A DNA stretch of 29,648 nucleotides from Actinomycetes bacterium (GCA_023387755.1 JAEWHO010000018.1:1-29648); one strand, 5' to 3'; shown: positions 6,505-14,837, numbered from the stretch's first letter. The notes: generated from the sequence alone by a model not told the origin. Made by a program: numbers and translations.

Positions 6505-6873
6505 TCTTCCGAGGAGGACAGGATGTCTCCGATCAGGTGAAGTATCCTTCTGCCGCAGCGGTGCCGATGATTGTCCCTGGGTGCAGGTTTGATTGCCGCT
6601 CCGCAACCGAAAACCGCTCCGCAAACACGCTCGCGGCAGTCATGGTTCCCCCGGCACGCCAAGCAGCAGCAAGGATAACAGAGGCGGGGGCGGTGTCCCG
6701 GCTGGGCCAGCAGTGATGATCGTTGACACAACCGCGGCGACAAGAACTGTTGTGAGTTCCCCGAGATATGAAGCTGGTGATCATATACTCGATCCTCGAC
6801 CAAAGAATGGGCCCCACAAGGCAGCGTGCCGCCGGGTGGCGGAACTAGCCCAGCTCCGGGGATTGGCACCGTA
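6505..6873 (+). other. 369-bp stretch with no gene I can support
   Basis: Open frames exist on both strands (for example a 94-codon minus frame, 6817-6533), but none has a ribosome site or recognisable protein. The minus frames contain fragments with coding-like Ala/Val runs, so decayed coding DNA is possible. A TTGACA at 6723 on the plus strand has no clear -10. The end holds the second 30-bp repeat. Confidence 0.5.
6820..6849 (+). repeat. 30-bp direct repeat, copy 2
   Basis: Matches 5917-5946 at 29 of 30 bases and keeps the same QRAAGWRN-stop reading frame, though no regulator gene precedes it. It lies 25 bases before the end of the convergent kinase gene. Confidence 0.85.
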
Positions 6874-8544
6874 CTAAATTAGCGGCACCTGCCAGGACAG
6901 TAGCGTTCCGCGCCCGATTTCGTTGCGGCCAACGGAGAAGGTGCCGCCGTGGCGGCGCGCGCGGGCGGCCAGGTTGTCCAGCCCGGAGCGGCGAGTAGAG
7001 CCGGGGTCGAGGCCCACGCCGTCGTCACCCACCTCAATTTCGATACGCCCGGTGGGGCCGCGCCCAAAGACCCGCACCCGCACCTGTACTGAATTAGCGC
7101 GCGCATGGCGCGCCGTATTCGATAGTGCTTCCCGCACCACGGCGACGACGTCATCGGCAATATCCGGGTCCACCCGAGCATCGAGCTGATCGACAGTTTC
7201 GCCGTCGTCCTCAGAATCATCAATATCGATCCCGTCCACCGAGATCACCAGTGATGGCGCGTAACCGAGTGCGGTGCGCCCCAGGGAGGCTTCGCGGCGT
7301 AGGCGTTCCACAATAATGAGGGCCTCGTCTGGTTCGCGTAGACGGTGCACAATCGAACGGATTTGGCGCACCGAATCATCCACTGAGGTAAGCGCATATT
7401 CCACCAGGGGCACCACCTCGTGCTGCCCGGCCTCGGCGAGCCGATCCCGGGCAGCCTGCAACTGCATACCGGAGGCGAATAATTGCTGAATCGCCAAATC
7501 ATGCAAGTCCCGGCCAATACGGGCCCGCTCATCACCGAGGTGGGCCACATCCTGGGCGTGGCGGGCGGAGGCCAGTTCGAGGGCGAGGGCAGCCTGCTGC
7601 GCCACCGATTCGGCCATAATCAGGTCGGCTGCCTCGAAGGGTTCACGCTGGGGTAGGCGCAGCAAAATCATGACGCCGATTCGCGCTCCCCGCACAATCA
7701 TGGGGGCGTACAGGGCGGAACCGAAGTGCTGTAACTGGGGGATACGCACATCGGCTGCTCGCTGCAAGGAATCAACAATCAACCCGGTACCGTCGGCGAG
7801 CACAGATAATGCCCGTCCCTGCGGGGAAAACACGATGCCGAGCAGATCGCGGGCATGGACGCCGTCGGAAATCTCGCAGGCCCACGTATCCCCAATCGAC
7901 GGCAGCACGATGCAGGAGGTGTCCGCGCCGGCCACTTCCCGTACTCGCTGGGCGATCATCTCCAGCGCTTCTTCTTCCTCGGTGCCTTCCAGCAGGGTAG
8001 TGGTGATCTCCTGGGATACCTGGATCCAGCGTTCGCGGGCGCGCGCATGCCCGTACAGGCGGGAGTTTTCTACCGCCACTGCCGCGGCCTGCGCGAGGGC
8101 GGTGACACGGTCGGAATCCTCGGGTGTGAAACCGCCTTCCTTATCGGCCAGGTACAGCCGACCGTACACCCGGCCGCGGATCGTGACCGGCACGCCCAGA
8201 AATGCGGTCATATGGGGGTGGTGCGGTGGGAAACCCCGGAAGTCCGGGTGGGTAGTGAGGTCATCAAGCAGGAGCGGGCCGTCGTCGATAATGGTCCCCA
8301 AAAGCCCCACGCCCTGCGGCGGGTGATGGAGGAGCTTTTCTTCCCGCTCACTCATTCCGTGATGGACGAATTGACTGTGGTCACCGGAAGGAGCCAGGAC
8401 GCCGAGAGCAGCGTAGCGTGCGCCAGTGAGGTCGGCTGCCACATCCACAAAGCGCTGCAACAGCTCGGGTAGTTCCAGGGAACTGGTTAAATCCAGCGCT
8501 GCGCGGAGCAGATCCGCATCCTGGATGGCGGCATACTCACTCAT
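6874..8544 (-). CDS. devS: DevS/DosS-like GAF-GAF sensor histidine kinase
   Basis: Starting at ATG 8544 (AAGG six bases upstream) the protein has 556 residues and no membrane span. Order: GAF1 (~25-165), GAF2 (~185-330), HisKA_3 dimerisation helix with phospho-acceptor His348 in RIGRDLHDLAIQQL, and HATPase (~460-556) with N-box REALSNTARHA and G-box DDGVGLD. In mycobacterial DevS/DosS the first GAF holds a heme that senses O2, NO and CO. Here GFPPHHPHMTAFLGVP contains His109, which appears to occupy the place of the DevS proximal His149 (alignment from memory). The ATG overlaps the cydC stop by 8 bases (ATGAGTGA), so the kinase is coupled to the cyd genes. An upstream in-frame start at 8586 would lie deep inside cydC and is unlikely. 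The probable partner is the DevR-like protein at 5295-5945. Confidence 0.88.
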   Translation of the reverse strand: MSEYAAIQDADLLRAALDLTSSLELPELLQRFVDVAADLTGARYAALGVLAPSGDHSQFVHHGMSEREEKLLHHPPQGVGLLGTIIDDGPLLLDDLTTHPDFRGFPPHHPHMTAFLGVPVTIRGRVYGRLYLADKEGGFTPEDSDRVTALAQAAAVAVENSRLYGHARARERWIQVSQEITTTLLEGTEEEEALEMIAQRVREVAGADTSCIVLPSIGDTWACEISDGVHARDLLGIVFSPQGRALSVLADGTGLIVDSLQRAADVRIPQLQHFGSALYAPMIVRGARIGVMILLRLPQREPFEAADLIMAESVAQQAALALELASARHAQDVAHLGDERARIGRDLHDLAIQQLFASGMQLQAARDRLAEAGQHEVVPLVEYALTSVDDSVRQIRSIVHRLREPDEALIIVERLRREASLGRTALGYAPSLVISVDGIDIDDSEDDGETVDQLDARVDPDIADDVVAVVREALSNTARHARANSVQVRVRVFGRGPTGRIEIEVGDDGVGLDPGSTRRSGLDNLAARARRHGGTFSVGRNEIGRGTLLSWQVPLI

Positions 8545-10318
8545 GGGGCACCTTCTCTTGTTCCACACTCCAACGATAGTGCGCATTGCGGACTAACAGC
8601 TCCCCATGCGTGCCGCGATCTGAAATGCCGCCGTGCGCGTCTAACATGATGATCTCCTGCGCCCGTTCCAGCCCGCTCAGACGGTGAGTCACCAGGACAA
8701 TCCCACGCTCGCCGCGCGCCGCAGTTTCCGCTAGCCGGGCCACAATCGCATCGGCGGTAGCGCCGTCCAGATGTTCGGTGGTTTCGTCCAAGAGGAGGAA
8801 AGGTGCGGGGCTGGCGAGCGCGCGCGCCAACAGCAGCCGACGCCGCTCCCCACCGGAGACCGTATGCCCGTCGGAGCCGAGCATGGTATCCAGTCCATCC
8901 GGCAGCGCCTCCAGCCACGCGGCTAGCCCCACATCGGCCAGCAAACGGCGGGCATCCTCGGCCGTGAGAGTACCATTGGCAACCCGCAGATTCTCCAACA
9001 CCGTGGTGTGGAAGATATGGGCGTCCTCGGCGGTGACGGCAACCAGTTCCGCCAACGCTTGCCGGTCTGGGTGCCGCCGCCCGTTCAGGGTGCCCGCCGC
9101 GGGAGGAATATAGCCGGCCAGGGTGGCCAGTAGCGTGGATTTTCCGACGCCGGAGGGCCCCACAATGGCAATAAAATCGCCTGGGTGAACGGTGAGGTCG
9201 AGGTGCTTGGCGATCACCTCATGGCCCGGCCAGGCCAGGGAGACGTCGCGAGCATACAGGCCCGTCATATGCTGGTGCTGTTCGTTCTGCTGACCCTGGC
9301 CATCCTGGGTTTGGTCGGTTGGCCGGGCTTGGTTCTCGCCCGGGCGTGCTGCCAGGGCGGGCGTTGCGGCGTCGTCGAGTAACCCCATGATCCGGCGGGC
9401 GGCTTGCTCTGACCGCACCACCTGCACGGCGGCGGGCCCGAGCAACGCAATCCCCTCAAAGGCCGCCAGCGGCGTGAGCACCACGACCGCTAACTCCTCC
9501 GTATTGAGTAGCCCGGCATGGAATTGCCCCACGCCAATAATGATCGCGCCGGCCACGGCGGCCAGCATCATGAGAGTGTCGAAACCAGCCCCAAGTGCCG
9601 CCGGGAACGCGGCCCGGTCGGCCGCCTTGGTGAGCTGTTTTTCGCTGCTATCGATGCGCTCCAGCACGCGCGGCAGTTGCCCGTTCACCCGCAGTTCGGT
9701 GGCGTTGTTCAGGACAGTTAGCGCGTCGGCAGATAATTCGTATTGGGCGGTGCGGCGCGCCTGCTCCGCGATCCGGGCACCGCGCATCGTCAAGTAAGGG
9801 CCTACCAGCCCGCCCGCCACTTGGCACAGGGCCACGGTGAGGGCAATCGGTGGGCTCAGCCACGCGAGGAAGGCCACCACCCCAATCCCGACGACGCCGG
9901 CCACCCCGGCAGGCAGGAAACTCAACACGACGACGTTCCCCAACTCCTCCACATCACTGGAGGTGCGCGCCAGCAGGTCACCGCGGCGAATCTGGGCAAC
10001 CGATTCGACCCGACCCGTAGAGACAATCCGATAGATCTCCGAGCGCAGCTGAGCCATCCCACCCAGGGCCACCCGGTGAGAGGCTAGGCGCTCCACATAA
10101 CGCAACAAGGGCCGTGCCACCCCGAAGGTCCGCACCGCCACCGCGGCCACCGTCAAGGTCAATACCGGCGGCATATGCCAGGCGCGCACAATCAGCCAGG
10201 CCGCCGTCGCGGAGAGCGCAATCGCCGCGCCCAAACCGGCTGCGCCGGTAAACACCGCAAACAGTAGCTCCCGCCAATTGACGGCCAGTAGCGGCAAAGC
10301 CCGCATAATCGCCTTCAT
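8537..10318 (-). CDS. cydC: CydC subunit of the CydDC ABC transporter (cytochrome bd assembly)
   Basis: CydDC exports glutathione and cysteine in E. coli and is needed to assemble cytochrome bd. This half-transporter (593 residues) has six membrane spans in residues ~12-320. Its nucleotide-binding domain has Walker A GPSGVGKST (387-395), signature VSGGE (487-491) and Walker B LLLDE (Asp511-Glu512), followed by the H-loop region VLVTHR. The N-terminal MRALPLLAVNWRELLF and VRTFGVARPLLRYVERL are typical of CydC. Between the two domains lies an unusual Gln/Glu/Asp-rich linker (~326-350, including DGQGQQNEQHQH). Its ATG overlaps the cydD stop by 4 bases, and its own stop overlaps the kinase start, so all three are coupled. 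Confidence 0.93.
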   Translation of the reverse strand: MKAIMRALPLLAVNWRELLFAVFTGAAGLGAAIALSATAAWLIVRAWHMPPVLTLTVAAVAVRTFGVARPLLRYVERLASHRVALGGMAQLRSEIYRIVSTGRVESVAQIRRGDLLARTSSDVEELGNVVVLSFLPAGVAGVVGIGVVAFLAWLSPPIALTVALCQVAGGLVGPYLTMRGARIAEQARRTAQYELSADALTVLNNATELRVNGQLPRVLERIDSSEKQLTKAADRAAFPAALGAGFDTLMMLAAVAGAIIIGVGQFHAGLLNTEELAVVVLTPLAAFEGIALLGPAAVQVVRSEQAARRIMGLLDDAATPALAARPGENQARPTDQTQDGQGQQNEQHQHMTGLYARDVSLAWPGHEVIAKHLDLTVHPGDFIAIVGPSGVGKSTLLATLAGYIPPAAGTLNGRRHPDRQALAELVAVTAEDAHIFHTTVLENLRVANGTLTAEDARRLLADVGLAAWLEALPDGLDTMLGSDGHTVSGGERRRLLLARALASPAPFLLLDETTEHLDGATADAIVARLAETAARGERGIVLVTHRLSGLERAQEIIMLDAHGGISDRGTHGELLVRNAHYRWSVEQEKVPHE

Positions 10319-12021
10319 CGCGCCACCTCCCGCGATTCAACGTGAATCTGCTGATCCGCCAGCGCCATAAGCGTAGGCCGGTGAGCCACCACAACGACCG
10401 TGCACCCCTGGTCCCGCAGATAGCGGATAGAGTTGATCACCTGTTCCTCACTGGCCGCATCCAGATGGGCGGAGGGCTCATCGAGGAACATCACGGGCGC
10501 GGGAGCCACCAGTGCGCGGGTGAGTGCCAGGCGCTGGCGCTGCCCCACGGACAATCCCAACCCGCCGTGACCGACCCGGGTCAGCCAGCCATCGGGTAGC
10601 TCCGCGATTACCTCACTGAGGCCGGTCATCTCGGCTGCTCGTCGGAGGGCCGGGCCGGGAGCGGCGTCGTCGGAAAACTCCGGGGGGAAGAAATCCAATA
10701 CGCGCCCCGGCGGGAGGGCGGGCCGCTGCGGCACCCAGGTACACCACGTATGCCAGGTGGCCGCGTTCACGGTGGCGAGGTCGGTCCACTCCCGGCCAGG
10801 CAGACATATCTCCACCCGCCCGTGCGTGGGTGGCAAGACGCCGAGGGCAGTCATAACGGCGGTGGTCTTCCCTGCTCCTGATGGTCCGATGAGCGCAGTG
10901 ATCTCCCCGGGCCCGGCCTGCCCGGTCAGCCCGGCGGGGGCGTGAAAGTGCCGGTCACCGGCGGTAACGGACACGTCCTGCCAGCGGATCTGCGGGGCCT
11001 GCTCGTCGGCGTCAGGAGCCGGCAGCGTGCGGGCCCCCTGTTGGGGTAGGGGCCGGTCGAGAATCTGGAAGGCCGCATCCACCGCCGCCAAACCATCGGC
11101 TGAGGCGTGGAAATGTGCCCCCACCTGGCGCAGCGGCTGGAAGGCCTCCGGCGCGAGCATAATCACCACCAGGCCGGGCAGCAGGTCCATCAAGCCGTTC
11201 ACCAGGCGCATCCCCACCCCCACGGCGACGAGGGCCACCGAGATGGTGGTGAGAAATTCGAGGACCGCACCGGAGAGGAAGGCCACCTTCAGGGTCTGCA
11301 TCGTCACCCGCGTATATTGGGCCGCCAACCGGCGTACCCGCTGCAGGGGGCCGCGCTCGCGGTTGAAACCGCGCAGGGTGGGTAGGCCGGCGAGAAGGTC
11401 AATCACCTCGGCGTTGAGGTGGCGCATTTGAGCTAGGCGGGTGGTGGAATAACTCTGCGTCATCCACCCGACCAGGGCCATAAATACCGGGATGAGCGGG
11501 ATCGTGAAGATGACGGTGAGGGCGGCTACCCAGTCGTAAAAGAGGATGACGGCAACCGCCGCCGGCGTGACCGTGGCCGCCAAGATCAGTTGCGGTATGT
11601 AACGCACAAAGTAGGGCCGTAGGTCTTCCAAGCCCTGGGTGATGAGGGTGGCGACGTCGCTGCCGTCCGTGCTGAGGGCCCGAGGCCCTAGTTCCACGCA
11701 GTGCGCTAGCACGCGCGCACGCATCTGCTGGACTACCTGGTCGGCAGCCCGGTGGGCGAAACGTTCGTGGATGGTGGTGAGTAAAAATCGCCCAGCGATG
11801 ACGGCGAGCAAACCCGCGATATATGGCTGCCGAGAGGCGAACGAAGCGCCGTCGGTAATAACGGGCGCAATACAGTGGGCAATGAGGATGACCTGCCCGA
11901 TGATGAGGAGGGCCTGGAGGAGGCCCGTCACCGCAGTGACCGCAATATAGCGCCGGGCCGCACCGATATGTTGGAGCAGGCGCGGGTCTACGGGAGCGCG
12001 GTTAGAGGACTTCATCATCAT
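10315..12021 (-). CDS. cydD: CydD subunit of the CydDC ABC transporter
   Basis: This is the 568-residue partner of CydC, with membrane spans in residues ~25-290 and the P-x-x-P/MALVGWMTQ region usual in CydD. The ATPase domain has Walker A GPSGAGKTT (379-387), signature LSVGQ (490-494), Walker B MFLDE (Asp514-Glu515) and a HR H-loop. It begins with three Met codons (12021, 12018, 12015) and no visible ribosome site. A GATAAT just upstream could be a -10 for a short or leaderless transcript, but the spacing is too tight to be sure. It is separated from cydB by 109 bases with a strong hairpin, so cydDC may be expressed at a different level from cydAB. Confidence 0.93.
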   Translation of the reverse strand: MMMKSSNRAPVDPRLLQHIGAARRYIAVTAVTGLLQALLIIGQVILIAHCIAPVITDGASFASRQPYIAGLLAVIAGRFLLTTIHERFAHRAADQVVQQMRARVLAHCVELGPRALSTDGSDVATLITQGLEDLRPYFVRYIPQLILAATVTPAAVAVILFYDWVAALTVIFTIPLIPVFMALVGWMTQSYSTTRLAQMRHLNAEVIDLLAGLPTLRGFNRERGPLQRVRRLAAQYTRVTMQTLKVAFLSGAVLEFLTTISVALVAVGVGMRLVNGLMDLLPGLVVIMLAPEAFQPLRQVGAHFHASADGLAAVDAAFQILDRPLPQQGARTLPAPDADEQAPQIRWQDVSVTAGDRHFHAPAGLTGQAGPGEITALIGPSGAGKTTAVMTALGVLPPTHGRVEICLPGREWTDLATVNAATWHTWCTWVPQRPALPPGRVLDFFPPEFSDDAAPGPALRRAAEMTGLSEVIAELPDGWLTRVGHGGLGLSVGQRQRLALTRALVAPAPVMFLDEPSAHLDAASEEQVINSIRYLRDQGCTVVVVAHRPTLMALADQQIHVESREVAR

Positions 12022-12087
12022 CCATTATCGGGTATTGCGGGTGTGGGCAGGTGCCTAGTGGATAGCCCAGGGGATCAGGCAATAACA

Positions 12088-12121
12088 ACGGCGGCCGGGC
12101 TCCGAAGAACCCGACCGCCGT
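12088..12121 (-). terminator. Strong hairpin between cydB and cydD
   Basis: On the minus strand ACGGCGGTCGGG and CCCGGCCGCCGT form a 12-bp stem with one mismatch around a ~10-base loop, followed by the moderately T-rich TGTTATT. It can be a partial terminator or a 3' stabiliser for cydAB mRNA. No independent strong promoter for cydD is obvious, so some read-through is likely. Confidence 0.6.
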
Positions 12122-12130
12122 CGTCAGCAA

Positions 12131-13249
12131 TTAACGTTCTGCGTAAGCCATCGGTAGGCCCGCGTTCTGTTCGGGAACGTGGTCCACGGTCAGGCGCTTA
12201 CGGAAGACCCAGTAGGTCCAGGCGACGTAGGCCAGCACCACGGGGACCAGGGTGAGGGCCACGATCGTCATGATCGGCAGGGTCTTTTCAGAGGAGGACG
12301 CATCCCACAGGGTGAGGGAGTAGGCCGGGTCAATGGCCGACTTCATCACGTTCGGTGCCATCGCGGTGAAGATGAAGGCGACGGCGCCAATCGCGGCCAC
12401 CATATTGCAGATGAACGCCCATCCTTCACGGCCCATATGAGTGGTGACGACGACGCCGACCAGCGCCAAGGCCGCGACAATCAGCGGGATCCAGCCCAGC
12501 GGCTGGGAGGAGTAGGCCAGCTGCGCCCACAGCACGAACACCGCAGCCAGGACGGTGGTGATCAGCGAGAGCGGTTTGGCCAGATTCTCGGCCCGCTTCT
12601 GCAGCTCGCCCTCAGTCTTGAGAGCAATGAAGATGGCTCCGTGGGTGAGGAAGAGCGCAGCGGTGACGAGCCCACCGAGGATGGTGAACACGCTCAGGAG
12701 GGAGAAGAACCCAGCGAACCCGCCCGGCATCATATGCACGCCGGTAGCGAGGGTGTCGGGCCCCACCTGTGCAGCCGGGATTTCCGCCCAGGTATTACGC
12801 TCCACAATCGTGATCTGCATACCCTGCACCAGGTTGGCGAATGCTACGCCCCACAGAACTGCCGGGATCCACGCAGCAATGGTGTGGATCCAGTCCCACC
12901 GGTTCGTCCAGGCCGGATCGGAGATCTTGCCGCGCCACTCGATTGCGACGATACGCAGGATGAGGGCGAGCAGGATGACGAAGAGGGCGAGGTAGAAGCC
13001 AGAGAACATGGTGGCATACCAGGCCGGGAAAGCGGCGAAGGTAGCCCCACCAGCGGTGAGCAGCCACACCTCGTTACCATCCCAGTGCGGGCCAATGGTG
13101 TTGAGCATGAGGCGGCGTTCCCGCTCATTATTGGGCAGGTAACGCAGCAGCATCCCCACCCCAAAGTCGAAGCCTTCAAGGACCAGGTATCCGGCCCATA
13201 GGACCGCGATAAGGATGAACCATAGGACCTGTAAAAACTCGTGGCTCAT
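12131..13249 (-). CDS. cydB: Cytochrome bd ubiquinol/menaquinol oxidase subunit II
   Basis: Subunit II of the cytochrome bd quinol oxidase, a high-affinity terminal oxidase of the cell membrane that works at low oxygen and resists NO and sulfide. The protein has 372 residues with about nine spans. The start VLWFILIAVLWAGYLVLEGFDFGVGML is the family signature, and IGPHWDGNEVWLLTAGGATFAAFP follows. It starts 19 bases after the cydA stop with AGGAGA as ribosome site. Actinobacteria use menaquinol as donor (general knowledge). Confidence 0.96.
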   Translation of the reverse strand: MSHEFLQVLWFILIAVLWAGYLVLEGFDFGVGMLLRYLPNNERERRLMLNTIGPHWDGNEVWLLTAGGATFAAFPAWYATMFSGFYLALFVILLALILRIVAIEWRGKISDPAWTNRWDWIHTIAAWIPAVLWGVAFANLVQGMQITIVERNTWAEIPAAQVGPDTLATGVHMMPGGFAGFFSLLSVFTILGGLVTAALFLTHGAIFIALKTEGELQKRAENLAKPLSLITTVLAAVFVLWAQLAYSSQPLGWIPLIVAALALVGVVVTTHMGREGWAFICNMVAAIGAVAFIFTAMAPNVMKSAIDPAYSLTLWDASSSEKTLPIMTIVALTLVPVVLAYVAWTYWVFRKRLTVDHVPEQNAGLPMAYAER

Positions 13250-13268
13250 TATGATCTCTCCTTTCGGG

Positions 13269-14735
13269 TCAGTAGACGAAGGTCATGTGGGCTTCGTCTT
13301 TGGCCACCTCAGCGGGCGCCGCAGCCGGAAGCTCCACACCTTCGCGGGTGTAGCGGACGATGAGCTTGTACCACACGATGCCGAGGGCCAGGTACAGCAG
13401 GGTGAAGACGATCAGGGAGATCCACAGGTGACTTGCGGTCACGTTGGGGGATACACCCCAGTCGGTGAGGAGGTAGATCTGGTCTACCGGGCTGGCCGGG
13501 TTGGGGGCGACCACCCACGGCTGACGTCCCATTTCGGTGAAGATCCAGCCGATATTGGAGGCCAGGAAGGGCATGGGGATCGCCAAAATCCCCAGGGTGG
13601 AGAACCACTTCTTCCCGGTCACGCGCCCACCGCGCAGCAGGAACAGCGCGGCCAGAGCCAGTGCGGCCGAGAAGATACCGAGGCCGATCATCAAACGGAA
13701 GGACCAGTAGGTGACGAACAGGTTCGGGGTGTAGTTCTGGTCCGCCCCGAATTCACCGGCGTAGCGCTCCTGCATTTCTGCCTGGATATCCTTAACGCCG
13801 GGGAACTCTCCGTTGAAGTCATTGGAGGCCATGAAGGATGCCAGGCCCGGGATCTTCAACAGGTGAGTCGATTTTTCACAGTCATTAGACCAGTCGCCAA
13901 CCGTCAGCAGAGACAGTGCCGCTCCGTTTTCGGTGTGGCAGATGGCCTCGGCGGCGGCCATCTTCATCGGTTGCTGCTGGGTCATGAGCTGGCCCTGGTA
14001 GTGGCCGGTAACGGTTACCAGGAGCCCGGAGATGACGACGACGATGGTGCCGAAGATCGCGGCTGGACGCCAAACGTTGCGCGCAAGTTCTTCATCTCCT
14101 GCCCGCACGCTGCGCACGATCCAGTAGGCGGCAATGCCTGCAATGAAGGTGCCTGCGGTCAGGAAGGAGGCGGAAACGGTGTGCGTGAACGCCGCAACGG
14201 CGGTGTTGTTGGTGATCACGGCAATGAAGCTATCCAGTTCGGCGCGGCCGGTTTCGGGGTTGAAAACCGCGCCAACGGGATGCTGCATGAAGGAGTTGGC
14301 TACCAAGATCCAGTAGGCGGACAGGTTCACACCAATGGCTGCCAACCAGATAGAGGCCAGGTGCACCTTCTTGCTCAAACGGTTCCACCCGAAGATCCAC
14401 AGTCCCAGGAAGGTGGACTCCAGGAAGAACGCTGCTAGGGCTTCAATGGCTAGGGGAGCACCGAAGATATCGCCGACCTTCAGGGAGTACATAGACCAGT
14501 TCATACCGAACTGGAACTCCTGGACGATACCGGTGGCAACACCGAGCGCGAAGTTGATGATAAGGAGCTTGCCGAAGAACTTCGTCAAGCGCAGCCAGTG
14601 GTCCTTTTTCGTGGTGTACCACAAGGTCTGCATGAGTGCGACGAGCGGGGTCAATCCGATCGTCAGCGGCACGAGGATGAAGTGGTAGACGGTAGTTATA
14701 CCGAATTGCCACCGTGCGAGGTCGAGTGCATCCAC
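13269..14735 (-). CDS. cydA: Cytochrome bd oxidase subunit I
   Basis: Subunit I carries the three hemes and the quinol site. From GTG 14735 (AAAGG seven bases upstream) it has 488 residues. This start gives the usual VDALDLARWQFGITTVYHF terminus with the heme-ligand His18. The in-frame ATG at 14756 would add seven residues and lacks a ribosome site. Also visible are GHYQGQLMTQQQPMKMAAAEA (quinol-side loop), SFRLMIGLG, and WIFTEMGRQPW with the expected heme-b558 Met region. It heads the cydA-cydB-cydD-cydC-kinase row. Two DevR-type boxes lie 46-85 bases upstream of the start codon. Confidence 0.96.
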   Translation of the reverse strand: MDALDLARWQFGITTVYHFILVPLTIGLTPLVALMQTLWYTTKKDHWLRLTKFFGKLLIINFALGVATGIVQEFQFGMNWSMYSLKVGDIFGAPLAIEALAAFFLESTFLGLWIFGWNRLSKKVHLASIWLAAIGVNLSAYWILVANSFMQHPVGAVFNPETGRAELDSFIAVITNNTAVAAFTHTVSASFLTAGTFIAGIAAYWIVRSVRAGDEELARNVWRPAAIFGTIVVVISGLLVTVTGHYQGQLMTQQQPMKMAAAEAICHTENGAALSLLTVGDWSNDCEKSTHLLKIPGLASFMASNDFNGEFPGVKDIQAEMQERYAGEFGADQNYTPNLFVTYWSFRLMIGLGIFSAALALAALFLLRGGRVTGKKWFSTLGILAIPMPFLASNIGWIFTEMGRQPWVVAPNPASPVDQIYLLTDWGVSPNVTASHLWISLIVFTLLYLALGIVWYKLIVRYTREGVELPAAAPAEVAKDEAHMTFVY

Positions 14736-14780
14736 GGATCTGCCTTTCGGTCGCATGATTGCTGATGTATCCCCACCGTA

Positions 14781-14800
14781 TGTGGGACTAAGGTCACGGC
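14781..14800. promoter_or_regulatory. DevR/DosR-type box, proximal to cydA
   Basis: Core GGGACTAAGGTCAC (14784-14797). It agrees with the mycobacterial DevR consensus (GGGACTWWAGTCCC core with flanks) at 14 of 20 positions by my count. One half-site (GGGAC) is perfect; the other has a single change (GTCAC). It abuts the distal box, with centres 20 bp (two helical turns) apart, as in cooperative DevR promoters. Confidence 0.65.
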
Positions 14801-14820
14801 AGCGGGACTATGGTCCCGGC
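14801..14820. promoter_or_regulatory. DevR/DosR-type box, distal to cydA
   Basis: Core GGGACTATGGTCCC (14804-14817) has two perfect half-sites (GGGAC and GTCCC). It matches the DevR consensus at 15 of 20 positions. The regulator encoded at 5295-5945 has a DevR-like recognition helix and is the obvious candidate to bind it. Confidence 0.75.
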
Positions 14821-14822
14821 TC

Positions 14823-14837
14823 TCGACGCGGCGTCGA
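14823..14837. promoter_or_regulatory. Perfect palindrome next to the DevR boxes
   Basis: TCGACGC-G-GCGTCGA is a perfect 7-1-7 inverted repeat two bases beyond the distal DevR box, between cydA and rne. It may bind a second regulator or be chance in G+C-rich DNA. Further on, TTATC (14868-14872) and GATAA (14880-14884) form another weak inverted repeat. Confidence 0.4.

Noticed and set aside
6533..6817. 94-codon minus-strand frame between the SdpI-like gene and the kinase
   Set aside because: No ribosome site and no family; the composition does not convince me. Kept only as unexplained DNA.
12179..13201. 340-codon plus-strand frame over cydB
   Set aside because: Its Gly/Glu/His-rich low-complexity composition and full overlap with cydB mark it as a shadow.
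13215..14438. 407-codon plus-strand frame over cydA
   Set aside because: Shadow of cydA with no recognisable domain or start signal.
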